From: Candidatus Melainabacteria bacterium
Lineage (GTDB): Bacteria > Cyanobacteriota > Vampirovibrionia > Obscuribacterales > Obscuribacteraceae
Reading direction: 5' to 3'
Length of the DNA: 64,000 nt
Assembly (NCBI GenBank): GCA_016699165.1
Contig: CP064963.1
Location: forward strand, 4,154,001-4,218,000
Below are positions 19,682-28,122 of the stretch, piece by piece (within the stretch, counting starts at the first letter, position 1; each line of letters opens with the position of its first letter). Below the pieces are notes generated by a model, which saw only the letters and a list, made by a program, of their open reading frames with translations, did not search any database and was not told the origin of the DNA. The translations under genes were made by a program, and so were the position numbers.

Positions 19682-20867
19682 TATCAAAACTAGAATTAGT
19701 TTGTTGGGCTCTACAGGCTCAATTGGGCTTCAAACGCTAGATATAGCAGAGAATCATAAGGACCATTTGCAAGTGGTGGCACTTTGCGCTGGTTCCAAGT
19801 CGCTTGAAAAATTATGCGCTCAAATAATCCAGTTTAAACCGCAACTGGTCTGCGTCCCAAATGACCAGGACAGAGAAAAGCTTATCTCAATGCTTGGCTC
19901 AAACAGGTATAAAGAGCTGGAACTTGTCACCGCAGATGCGGGATTAGTAGCTGCTGCCACTTTACCCAGTTGCAATTTAGTAGTGACTGGAGTGGTTGGA
20001 GCCGTAGGAATCAAGCCTACTTACGCAGCAGTACTTGCGGGAAAAAATATTGCCCTTGCTAATAAAGAAACTCTTGTTGCCGCTGGATCGGTGATTATGA
20101 GCGAAGCGCAGAAGCGAGGAGTGAAAATTATTCCAGTTGATAGCGAACACTCCGCTATTTTTCAATCGCTTCAAGGCTACCAAAACAGCGACATAGACTA
20201 TCTCTGGCTCACCGGTTCGGGTGGTCCATTTAGAACCTGGACATTGTCTGAAATGGAGAGTGCCACCAAATCCGATGCGCTAAAACATCCCAACTGGTCG
20301 ATGGGTCCAAAGATAACTATAGACTCTGCAACCATGATGAATAAAGGACTTGAGATAATAGAAGCGCGCTGGCTTTTTAATTTAAGCGCAAAAAAAATAA
20401 AAGTATTGGTTCACCCGCAATCAATTTTGCATTCTGCCGTTGAATTTAAAGACGGCTCTATCGTGGGGCAAATGGGCGTGCCGGATATGCGTTTACCAAT
20501 TCATTTTGCTCTGTTCTATCCAGATAGGGTGGCATCTAATCGAGTTCCACGTCTGGACCTGGTTAAGCTAGGTTCGCTCACTTTTGAGCCACCCGACTAC
20601 AAGAAGTTTCCCTGTCTTTTAATGGCGCAAGAAGTGGCTGAATCAGATACGACACTGCCTTGTGTACTCAATGCTGCAAACGAAGTGATTGTGGACAGTT
20701 TTCTGAAAGACCTCTTACCATTTAAACAAATACCTAAGCTTCTTGAAGCAGTCTTAAGCTTGCACGAACCGGCTAAAAACCCTGATTTGGACGATATTTT
20801 TGAGGCTGATGCCTGGGCTCGCCGCGAAGCTTTTCGGCTTGTTCAGGCTCCAATATCATCTATTTAA
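19668..20867 (+). CDS. dxr: 1-deoxy-D-xylulose-5-phosphate reductoisomerase
   Basis: Dxr turns DXP into MEP with NADPH, the first committed step of the MEP isoprenoid route. The ATG at 19668 gives 399 residues, the usual family length; longer starts run back into the GGDEF gene. Visible motifs are the NADPH-binding LLGSTGSIG near residue 15, ALANKETLVAAG, the substrate and metal region VDSEHSAIFQSL, SGGPFR, the flexible-loop region KITIDSATMMNKGLEIIEA, and HPQSILHSAVEFKDGS. The gene overlaps the degenerate GGDEF gene and is followed 55 bases later by upp. The coupling of dxr to a GGDEF relic is unusual. Confidence 0.97.
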   Translation: MHPSSIKTRISLLGSTGSIGLQTLDIAENHKDHLQVVALCAGSKSLEKLCAQIIQFKPQLVCVPNDQDREKLISMLGSNRYKELELVTADAGLVAAATLPSCNLVVTGVVGAVGIKPTYAAVLAGKNIALANKETLVAAGSVIMSEAQKRGVKIIPVDSEHSAIFQSLQGYQNSDIDYLWLTGSGGPFRTWTLSEMESATKSDALKHPNWSMGPKITIDSATMMNKGLEIIEARWLFNLSAKKIKVLVHPQSILHSAVEFKDGSIVGQMGVPDMRLPIHFALFYPDRVASNRVPRLDLVKLGSLTFEPPDYKKFPCLLMAQEVAESDTTLPCVLNAANEVIVDSFLKDLLPFKQIPKLLEAVLSLHEPAKNPDLDDIFEADAWARREAFRLVQAPISSI

Positions 20868-20922
20868 GTCGTTTTCGTGATAGCATTTCTGCCACTTAGA
20901 ACACATAAATAGGACTCGACTC

Positions 20923-21561
20923 ATGGTTTTGACCAACACCAAAGTTAACGTGATAGATCATCCCCTGGCGGCGCAAGCGCTAACCAAGTTGCGCGACTTT
21001 CAAACAGTGAGCCACGATTTTCGCTTCACTGCCCTTAGACTAAGTCAGTATCTCGTTTATGAAGCGATGCGTGACCTAAAAGTAAAAGAAGTTGGGGTTG
21101 AAACACCGCTTGGTCCTGGCAGCGGAACAGCAATTGTTGATTATGTCATTTTGGCACCAGTGCTCAGAGCCGGTCTCATTTTGGCAGAGGCCGCGCAAGA
21201 CTTAATGCCAAACTCACGAATTTATCATATCGGTCTTCGTCGCGACGAAGAAACACTTGAAGCAAAGTCTTATTACGCCAAGCTTCCCGAATCATTACCG
21301 CCGGATTGCCGTACTTATGTTTTAGACCCGATGCTTGCTACTGGTGGTTCTGCATGTGCAGCCATTTCGCTCTTCGCTAAGATGGGCGTGCAAAACATTC
21401 ATCTGGTATCTTTTCTGGCTGCACCAGAAGGCGTTAAGCGCGTACACGACCAGTTTCCAAATGTGGTCATCACCACTGCGTCTATCGATAATAACCTGAA
21501 TGAATTTGGTTATATCGTGCCTGGTCTTGGTGATGCTGGCGACAGAATTTTCGGAACATAA
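20923..21561 (+). CDS. upp: Uracil phosphoribosyltransferase
   Basis: The enzyme makes UMP from uracil and PRPP (pyrimidine salvage, cytoplasm). The 212-residue length is typical. The N-terminal part has HPLAAQALTKLRD and FRFTALRLSQYLVYEA. The middle has ILAPVLRAGLILAEA, then the PRPP loop VLDPMLATGGSACAAI. The uracil-binding end GYIVPGLGDAGDRIFGT is intact. It stands 55 bases after dxr and is followed by terminator-like hairpins. The call is secure. Confidence 0.97.
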   Translation: MVLTNTKVNVIDHPLAAQALTKLRDFQTVSHDFRFTALRLSQYLVYEAMRDLKVKEVGVETPLGPGSGTAIVDYVILAPVLRAGLILAEAAQDLMPNSRIYHIGLRRDEETLEAKSYYAKLPESLPPDCRTYVLDPMLATGGSACAAISLFAKMGVQNIHLVSFLAAPEGVKRVHDQFPNVVITTASIDNNLNEFGYIVPGLGDAGDRIFGT

Positions 21562-21565
21562 AAAA

Positions 21566-21597
21566 GAGAGCATCACCATATGTGGTGCCCTCCTTTT
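21566..21597 (+). terminator. Terminator-like hairpin after upp
   Basis: CACCA, TATG and TGGTG form a 5-bp stem at 21574-21587, flanked by a further GAG/CTC pairing and followed by TTTT. It lies 5 bases after the upp stop codon. Confidence 0.5.
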
Positions 21598-21608
21598 AGC
21601 TGGCTTGT

Positions 21609-21628
21609 AAAGAAGTCTTTGCTTCTTT
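21609..21628. terminator. Hairpin between upp and dodecin
   Basis: AAAGAAG and CTTCTTT form a perfect 7-bp stem around a 6-base loop in the gap between the convergent upp and dodecin genes. It may serve the minus-strand gene. Confidence 0.35.
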
Positions 21629-21636
21629 GCTGCTAG

Positions 21637-21855
21637 TTATTCTTCGTCGAGTTTGAATCCGACTTTCATGGTTACTTGAAATTCGGCAATTTCGCCCTCT
21701 TTGATACGTCCGCGAAAATCGGTCGCTTCGAACCAGCGCAATCCATGCAAGGACTTGGAAGCACGTTTAACAGCGTTTTCTGCGGCGTCGGCGAAACTCT
21801 TCTCGGAAACGCCGACTATTTCGGTGATTTTGTATACATGGTGTGAATCTGACAT
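21637..21855 (-). CDS. Dodecin family flavin-binding protein
   Basis: Dodecins are small proteins of about 70 residues that form hollow dodecamers and store or buffer flavins in the cytoplasm. This one has 72 residues. It shows the family text VYKITEIVGVSEKSFADAAENAV, the flavin-stacking Trp in LRWFEA at about residue 41, and the final strand VTMKVGFKLDE. A good ribosome site (GAGGTGG) lies just upstream of the ATG. It stands alone, convergent to upp. Confidence 0.95.
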   Translation of the reverse strand: MSDSHHVYKITEIVGVSEKSFADAAENAVKRASKSLHGLRWFEATDFRGRIKEGEIAEFQVTMKVGFKLDEE

Positions 21856-21964
21856 TTGCCACCTCTTTAATAATGAACTATTAACTAATTTAAAACTATT
21901 GAAAACCGCATTGGAGTTGAGTTTAATCCTAGTGTGACAATGATTTACCCCTTAAACTATTAGT

Positions 21965-23242
21965 ATGCAAAACCTAAAAACATATATCGACTCAAATGGT
22001 CCAATGCCCTGGAGTACATGTGCAAGATCATTCGCCCAGTTGCTTACACGCGAACCAAGCCAGGAAATCGAAAAATTGGCGTTGCCTTTGAATCTGGCTT
22101 CTTTTCAAATAGACGAGTCGACACATGAAATAAGTCTTTGGCAATCGCCAAGCGAAAATGACTTTGCTTATCAAAGCCCGGAATTTTGTCTGGAGCGTCC
22201 GACCGATGAGCGATCTGTGGTTTATAGTCTTGGTTGCGTGCTCTATGCCTGTATGACAGGTGCGCCACCATTTGTGGATAAATCTGGGGTGCGTCTGAGC
22301 GAATTGCAGGTAAGCGAAGAGCCACGCCATGTGAGCAAGCGTATTTTAAATGAGTCGGTGCCAGACGAACTGGATGCTTTGATTGACAAAGCCATGCGCA
22401 AAAATCCCAAAAAGCGGTTTGCTGATTCAAAAACGTTGGGACTTGAACTGGAGCAATTGCAAAGTCATGCCAATTTGTATAAACCAAACAAACAATCAGT
22501 CTCTAAATTTCTTACTTTGCTTGCTTTAGCGCCTGTTATTTCATTTACTTTGTCGCATAATCCGTACACTCAAAAACTAATTGCTGACAGTCATCCTTTG
22601 ACGCGTCAACCTTATCATTTAAGTATTGATTCTAGTGATTATAGATTGCAGATGGAGTTCGACGATAATAAAATCGTGGCGGATAAGTCTAAAAAACAAA
22701 TTCAAATTTTGAATTTGATGACCAAGAAAATCATGTTTGCCACCACCAAACGCAAAACTTTTAAAGAAGCAGTTGAAGAAGCTGTCCGTCGCCAGCTCGA
22801 TTTGAAGGGAGCTGATTTGAGCGGTCAAGATTTGAGCGGTGCCAATTTGCATGGTGCCAAATTTGCCAAAGCTTTTTTTATTGAATCTAAATTGAATAAC
22901 GTCAATTTTTATTCCTGCTTTTTAGATGGTGCAGATTTTAGAGATGCCACTATGAATAATTGCATGCTTGGCGACGTTCATGCTGTACAAGCAAATTTTT
23001 CTGGTGCTAATTTAAGTGGTTCGCAAATGCAAAATTCCTTTTTCTTGCAATCTAATTTTATGGATGCAAACTTAAGCCGCTGCGATTTGACCAATGCAAA
23101 ACTGAATCAAGCTAAAATGGTGAGAGCAGATCTTACCGGTGCAATAACCAAAGGTGCTAATCGCAATGTCGAATTTTGGGATGGCGCTAAAGTGACTGAT
23201 GCTCAGCTTAAAGATACAATTACTTTGCAGTCAGCCAAATAA
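21965..23242 (+). CDS. Kinase-fragment plus pentapeptide-repeat protein
   Basis: The product is 425 residues. Residues about 70-165 look like the C-terminal lobe of a Ser/Thr kinase: SPEFCLERPTDERSVVYSLGCVLYACMTGAPPF parallels the segment SPEQCKGEATDHRSDIYSLG of the intact kinase encoded at 38358. The region before it is short and lacks the Gly-rich loop, the catalytic HRD and DFG, so it cannot be an active kinase. A hydrophobic stretch (LTLLALAPVISFTL, about 183-196) may cross the membrane. Residues about 280-400 are pentapeptide repeats (ADLSGQDLSGANLHGAKF, ADLTG), which form a right-handed quadrilateral beta-helix. No clear ribosome site precedes the start. Confidence 0.8.
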   Translation: MQNLKTYIDSNGPMPWSTCARSFAQLLTREPSQEIEKLALPLNLASFQIDESTHEISLWQSPSENDFAYQSPEFCLERPTDERSVVYSLGCVLYACMTGAPPFVDKSGVRLSELQVSEEPRHVSKRILNESVPDELDALIDKAMRKNPKKRFADSKTLGLELEQLQSHANLYKPNKQSVSKFLTLLALAPVISFTLSHNPYTQKLIADSHPLTRQPYHLSIDSSDYRLQMEFDDNKIVADKSKKQIQILNLMTKKIMFATTKRKTFKEAVEEAVRRQLDLKGADLSGQDLSGANLHGAKFAKAFFIESKLNNVNFYSCFLDGADFRDATMNNCMLGDVHAVQANFSGANLSGSQMQNSFFLQSNFMDANLSRCDLTNAKLNQAKMVRADLTGAITKGANRNVEFWDGAKVTDAQLKDTITLQSAK

Positions 23243-23244
23243 GT

Positions 23245-23659
23245 TTATTGAAATCGCAATTCAATTAGTTTGCGGGTTTCTGCAGGTATTTCAATTGGTT
23301 TTCGTGTATTGGTATCAATCAGCACCATAACTTCTTCGGATAATGCACAGCATTTATTGTTTAAATAAATAGTCTGTCCAATTTTTACAGATGACCTGCC
23401 AAATGAGTTTATTTTAGTTCCTATTTCCGCGGTTCCCGGAAAGTTCATCTCAGCCAGAAAATCAAGCTTCATGCTAGCTATGACAAATGTAGTTCCTACT
23501 CCGCCTAACGCGTCCATACCATTAAAAAAAGGTCGATACTCGCCCCTGTTCTAAAAGAGTTGAAAAAACGGCGTTGTTTACATGCCCTAATGCGTCTGTA
23601 TCGCTATATCGTAGCGGAACAGAAGTCCAATACTTATATGAGGATTTTTCGTTTGACAT
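23245..23659 (-). pseudogene. YbgC/4-hydroxybenzoyl-CoA thioesterase-like gene, frameshifted
   Basis: The gene starts at the ATG at 23659, overlapping the adaptor stop by one base (TAATG). The first frame reads MSNEKSSYKYWTSVPLRYSD and then TDALGHVNNAVF, the hot-dog thioesterase signature with its catalytic Asp. It stops at a TAA after VSTFF. Removing one base from the A7 run (plus strand) at 23524-23530 restores FFNGMDALGGVG and the rest of the fold to 23245, giving 137 residues, the normal family length. These enzymes hydrolyse acyl-CoA thioesters. The break may be a real recent frameshift, programmed slippage, or a homopolymer sequencing error. Confidence 0.85.
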
Positions 23660-24897
23660 TATTCAGTAGAATTTTTTACTGCCAGTCCTTCAAGCTCAAG
23701 ACTGCCTTTGACTGCAATAGTTTCGCCGGGTTTCAGTCCAGAGAGCACTTCGCTCTTGCCACCATATGCGGGACCAACCTGTATTTTGCGTTCTTCAAAA
23801 GTGTCAGGTGATTTTTGTACATAAGCTAAGTGTGCTTCGCCTACCTTTTGCACAGCCTCAGCCGGTATGACTAGAGCGTTTTTAGTGGCGGTACGCACTA
23901 CCATTTTGCCAAACATATTAGGATGGAGCAAATCAAGACTGTTGTCTACAGTGGCTCTAATTGGCAATGTTCTTGTTTTAGGGTCCATGATATTGCCTAT
24001 GTTGTCGACTACTCCGCGAAAAGTCTGTTCCTGAAAGCTATCTACAATCACGACTGCGGGCTGTTGTCGTTTGACATAACGAATGTCTTTTTCGAAAACT
24101 TGTGCAAACATCCAAACGGTAGAAAGGTCTGAAATTTCAAAAAGTTTGTTTGACGAATCTACTAATTGTCCAACGTCGACTTGTCGTTCAATCAGTGTGC
24201 CTGAGCGGGGAGCGACGATATTGAATATGTCGTCTATTTTTCTTGTTTTCAGTACTTCGTCAACTTCTTTTGGCATGATGCCAAATAATCGCAAGCGCTC
24301 TTTTGTGCTTACTACTACAGAATTTATTTTGTCCTGCAAGTTTTTCAGCATCACGCGAGCTTCTTCAAATTCGCCCTCAGACATCTCAAGGTTAGAGCGT
24401 GCAGAAATTCCTTCTCCGTAAAGTAATTTGTTGCGCTCGTATTGTTTTTTTGCTAATGAGAATTTGACCTTGGCTTGTTCCATGTCAGCTTCTAGAATCA
24501 TCACTTTTTCAAGTAATTCTGATTCAAGTTTAGCCACTTCGTCGCTTCGAACTGTGGTCAGAATCTGTCCTTTTTTGACCATGTCGCCGACTTGAACATC
24601 AACATCTTCAACACGTCCTGGAACCATTGAAAGCACTGGTGTGGTCTGGTAATCGTTTTCTTTTACTTCGCCTTCTAAAATCAATTCGACTGGTAAATTC
24701 TGATAGGCAACTTTATAAGTTGTAAGACCGATTTTTTCCAACTGAGATTTAGTCAGTCTGAGCACCCCATCGTTTTCGTGCTTATTAAGAGGAGTCGTGT
24801 GAGCGGCAGTAGTGTCGTTGCCCTCACCTGAGAAATATTGACACCCAGAAAGGAGCGAAATCGAAATTATTGCAGCTGTAGCAAATTGGAGTTTCAT
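23659..24897 (-). CDS. RND efflux periplasmic adaptor (membrane fusion) lipoprotein
   Basis: The product is 412 residues. A lipoprotein signal peptide ends at the lipobox LLSGC with Cys19. Then come the paired lipoyl/barrel-sandwich halves (VLSMVPGRVEDVDVQVGDMVKKGQIL and VAPRSGTLIERQVDVGQLVD), a helical hairpin between them, a beta-barrel and a C-terminal membrane-proximal domain (LSGLKPGETIAVKGSLELEG). It links the inner-membrane RND pump to an outer-membrane channel. Its ATG overlaps the pump gene stop by 4 bases (ATGA), so the two are coupled. It resembles CusB/CzcB adaptors; the substrate is not decided by the sequence. Confidence 0.93.
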   Translation of the reverse strand: MKLQFATAAIISISLLSGCQYFSGEGNDTTAAHTTPLNKHENDGVLRLTKSQLEKIGLTTYKVAYQNLPVELILEGEVKENDYQTTPVLSMVPGRVEDVDVQVGDMVKKGQILTTVRSDEVAKLESELLEKVMILEADMEQAKVKFSLAKKQYERNKLLYGEGISARSNLEMSEGEFEEARVMLKNLQDKINSVVVSTKERLRLFGIMPKEVDEVLKTRKIDDIFNIVAPRSGTLIERQVDVGQLVDSSNKLFEISDLSTVWMFAQVFEKDIRYVKRQQPAVVIVDSFQEQTFRGVVDNIGNIMDPKTRTLPIRATVDNSLDLLHPNMFGKMVVRTATKNALVIPAEAVQKVGEAHLAYVQKSPDTFEERKIQVGPAYGGKSEVLSGLKPGETIAVKGSLELEGLAVKNSTE

Positions 24898-27800
24898 TCA
24901 GGCTTCTCGAGATTTTTTTCAGGCTCTTGTGCAGATTTGGGCTCGGGTTCAGGTTCTTTTTCTGGAAAAGCATAAAGGGGTAAGGCTTCAGCTGTTTGTG
25001 ATGCAAGTTCCATATCAGATTCTACCTGCTTCATTTTGCCTGAGCTAGGGCGGAAATATAAATAAATGCAGGGAAGAACATACAAAGTAAGGAATGTACA
25101 AAATATCATTCCGCCGATAATGACTATGGCAAAGGGTTTCTGGGTCTGGGCTCCAATCTCATTTGACAATGCCGCAGGTAATAATCCAACCGCTGCAATT
25201 GCTGCCGTCATCAAAACTGGTCGCATTCTAGTGATGGCGCCTTTGTAAACAGCCGTTCTAATGGGCACGCCGTTCATTCGCAGTTCGTCTACAAATGAGA
25301 CTAGTAAAATTCCGTTTTTCACTGCCAGCCCAAACAGGGCAATAAATCCAACCCCTGCCGATATTGAGAAATAAGTCTTTGTCACATACAAAGACAAAAC
25401 ACCGCCGATTGCAGCAAGAGGAATAACTGAAAAGACAACCATTGCACCACTCAGTGAGCCACAGGCAAAGTATAGAATTACAAGAATTACACCAAGTGTA
25501 ATGGGCAAGACCACCATCAATTGATTAGAGGCTTCTTTCTGGCGCTCGAATTCACCGCTCCAGATAACCGAATAACCAGTGGGCAATTCTAATTTGTCTA
25601 CTTTTGCTTGTGCTTCTGCCACTGCTGTAGCCAAGTCGCGGCCGCGTACATTGGCTCTAATTGTGGCTAGGCGACTTCCGCCTTCTCTCCAGATTTGGGT
25701 CGCTCCCATCGATTCTTTTACTTTTGCAATTTGCGAAAGCGGAATTTTGACACCACTTGGTGTATCGACCAGAATTTTCTCCAGGTCTTCAGACGTGTTT
25801 CGATAAGCTTCGGCAAGACGAACTATAACGTTATATCTGCGCTCTTCTTCAATCGCTACAGTGGCTGTTTTGCCTCCCAGCTCGATTTCTACCAGGTCTT
25901 TTAAATCATCTACTGTAAGGCCGTAGCGAGCAGCAGCCACACGGTCTATTTCTATTTTTAATTGGGGCTGACCCATCAATGGATCAACTATCACATCGAC
26001 AATACCAGGGGTGGTGCGCATCAAAGAGCCCACTTTCACAGATGTTTGCTCAAGTGTTTCAAGATCAGGACCTGAAACTTTGGCTACAAGCGAGCCTTGA
26101 ACACCAGACAAGGCTTCGTCTAGAGTTGTCTGAATATATTGAGTGAAATAATATTTGACGTTTGGAATTTCTTCCAAATCTTCTTTCATCATTTCAATTA
26201 GTTTTTCTTTGTCTTCATGCATTTCTTTGGGCCATTCAGCAAATGGCTTAAGTCCAATGAAGAATTCGAGATCTGCAAATCTATTGGGGTCCGAGCCATC
26301 GTCTGGACCGCCTGCTTGGGATAGAACTCCTGTCACTTCTGGATATTTAAGTAGCTTTTCTCTGATTTGGCTGCAAATGCGATTAGCCTCTAATAAAGTG
26401 ATACTGCCTGGTTTAATAGTGCCTCTAAGCCAGATGTTGCCCTCTTCTAAGTGAGGCAAAAACTCGCTTCCCATATTGAGATAAACAGGCACAATTGCTG
26501 CAAATGCACCAATAGCTAGAATTATTACAAGCCAGCGCAATTTCAGCGCAAAATGCAGGGTTGGTGCATAAATTTTGCGTGCTATCAGTACAATAAAACT
26601 TTCTTTTTCTCTTGGTGGATGATTTGGAAACCAGAAAGAGCACAAAACTGGAACAAGAGTAAGGGCACACAATCCCGCTCCAATAAGGGCTGTGACCATG
26701 GTGGTGGCAAGGGGACGAAACAACTTGCCCTCGACACCTGTGAAAGCAAAAATGGGTAAGAAAGTAGCAATAATTACAATAATGCCTGATACAAGTGGTG
26801 AAGCCACCTCGACTGCTGACTCTTTTAAAATTTGAAGTCGTTGCAAAGGCGTTTTATTGGGTCCCGCTTCTGAAAAAAAGCGTACGATGTTTTCTGTCAT
26901 CACCACGGCGCTATCAACAAGAATGCCAAAGTCTATGGCACCAAGGCTGAGCAAGTTGGCAGGCACGCCAAAAATATTCAATCCAATAAATGATATCAAT
27001 ACCGAAACCGGAATCACGATTGCGGTTATTAAGGCTGGAACGATGTCGACCAAAAACAAACAAAGAAAAACAAAGACTAAAGCAATACCTGTGACAACGT
27101 TGTGACTGACTGTTTTAACAGTTCTATCAATAAGAGTGGAGCGATCATATAAAGTCTCAAAAGTGACTCCGGGAGGCAATCTTTTTATTATGTTTGGCAG
27201 GCGCTCTTTAAGTTCGGCCAAAACCTGAGAAGGGTTTTCGTCTCGGCGCAAGAGCACAATGCCCTCTACCACATCGTCTTCGTGGTCGTGACCAACCTGG
27301 CCTCTACGCACAAGTGGCTCGATTGAAACTTTGGCGACATCGCGAATTCGAATAGGTATGCCTTCGCCGTGAGCTTTTATAACAATTTCTTCGATGTCGC
27401 CAACACCTGTAAGCAAGCCCATCTCGCGTATAATTAGCGCTTGTCCGTTACGCTCAAGGAAGCCACCACCTGAGGTGGCGTTAGCGTGCGATACGGAGTT
27501 GAAAACTTCTTGCAGTGTTATGTCATATGCTCGAAGTTTGTGCGGATCTATTTGAATTAAATAAGACTTGGTGGGTCCGCCTTGACTGATTACCCCAATC
27601 ACACCTGGTATTTGTCTAAATAATCGCTCTAATTCCCATTGTTGAAACGAACGCAATTCCATTGGAGTGAAATAGCGACTATGTAGAGCATATCTATATA
27701 TCTCGCGCAGTGAGCCAACTTCTGGCTCCAGTTGCGGGTTTGCATCAGGTGGTAGCTCGACTCTTGTAAGTCGCTCAAGTACTTGTTGTCTGGCCAGAGA

Positions 27801-28118
27801 AACTGGTGTTCCGTCTGAAAAGGTGGTGGTAACTACAGATAGTCCGTATAAAGATAAAGAGCGCAAACGAATTTGTCTGGGAATTCCTAAAAGTTCTTTT
27901 TCCATTGGGATGGTAACGAGCTTTTCTACTTCTTCGCCACCTTTACCAGGATAAAGCGTGATGATTCTTACTTGTGGATTAGAAAGCTCAGGATAAGCTT
28001 CTAACGGCAATTTTTTCCAGGCTATTAAACCAACAGCAATTATTACACCGGTAACGATGAGCGTCAGGTACCGGACTTTCAGCGAATGTTCGACCAGCCA
28101 GTTTATTGCAGAATGCAC
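24894..28118 (-). CDS. Heavy-metal-type RND efflux pump (CusA/CzcA family)
   Basis: The product is 1074 residues with a GTG start at 28118. The N-terminus follows the pattern of HME-RND pumps (VEHSLKVRYLTLIV, PLEAYPELSNPQV, PGKGGEEVEKLVTIPMEKEL). The TM4 motif is LGAIDFGILVDSAVVMTENI, similar to the CzcA type with its acidic proton-relay residues, which suggests a divalent cation substrate such as Co, Zn, Cd or Ni. Two large periplasmic domains and the second six-helix bundle are present (AVKNGILLVSFVDELR; RMRPVLMTA). The C-terminal tail is rich in Pro and Glu. No outer-membrane factor gene lies nearby. Confidence 0.93.
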   Translation of the reverse strand: MHSAINWLVEHSLKVRYLTLIVTGVIIAVGLIAWKKLPLEAYPELSNPQVRIITLYPGKGGEEVEKLVTIPMEKELLGIPRQIRLRSLSLYGLSVVTTTFSDGTPVSLARQQVLERLTRVELPPDANPQLEPEVGSLREIYRYALHSRYFTPMELRSFQQWELERLFRQIPGVIGVISQGGPTKSYLIQIDPHKLRAYDITLQEVFNSVSHANATSGGGFLERNGQALIIREMGLLTGVGDIEEIVIKAHGEGIPIRIRDVAKVSIEPLVRRGQVGHDHEDDVVEGIVLLRRDENPSQVLAELKERLPNIIKRLPPGVTFETLYDRSTLIDRTVKTVSHNVVTGIALVFVFLCLFLVDIVPALITAIVIPVSVLISFIGLNIFGVPANLLSLGAIDFGILVDSAVVMTENIVRFFSEAGPNKTPLQRLQILKESAVEVASPLVSGIIVIIATFLPIFAFTGVEGKLFRPLATTMVTALIGAGLCALTLVPVLCSFWFPNHPPREKESFIVLIARKIYAPTLHFALKLRWLVIILAIGAFAAIVPVYLNMGSEFLPHLEEGNIWLRGTIKPGSITLLEANRICSQIREKLLKYPEVTGVLSQAGGPDDGSDPNRFADLEFFIGLKPFAEWPKEMHEDKEKLIEMMKEDLEEIPNVKYYFTQYIQTTLDEALSGVQGSLVAKVSGPDLETLEQTSVKVGSLMRTTPGIVDVIVDPLMGQPQLKIEIDRVAAARYGLTVDDLKDLVEIELGGKTATVAIEEERRYNVIVRLAEAYRNTSEDLEKILVDTPSGVKIPLSQIAKVKESMGATQIWREGGSRLATIRANVRGRDLATAVAEAQAKVDKLELPTGYSVIWSGEFERQKEASNQLMVVLPITLGVILVILYFACGSLSGAMVVFSVIPLAAIGGVLSLYVTKTYFSISAGVGFIALFGLAVKNGILLVSFVDELRMNGVPIRTAVYKGAITRMRPVLMTAAIAAVGLLPAALSNEIGAQTQKPFAIVIIGGMIFCTFLTLYVLPCIYLYFRPSSGKMKQVESDMELASQTAEALPLYAFPEKEPEPEPKSAQEPEKNLEKPE

Positions 28119-28122
28119 TTTG

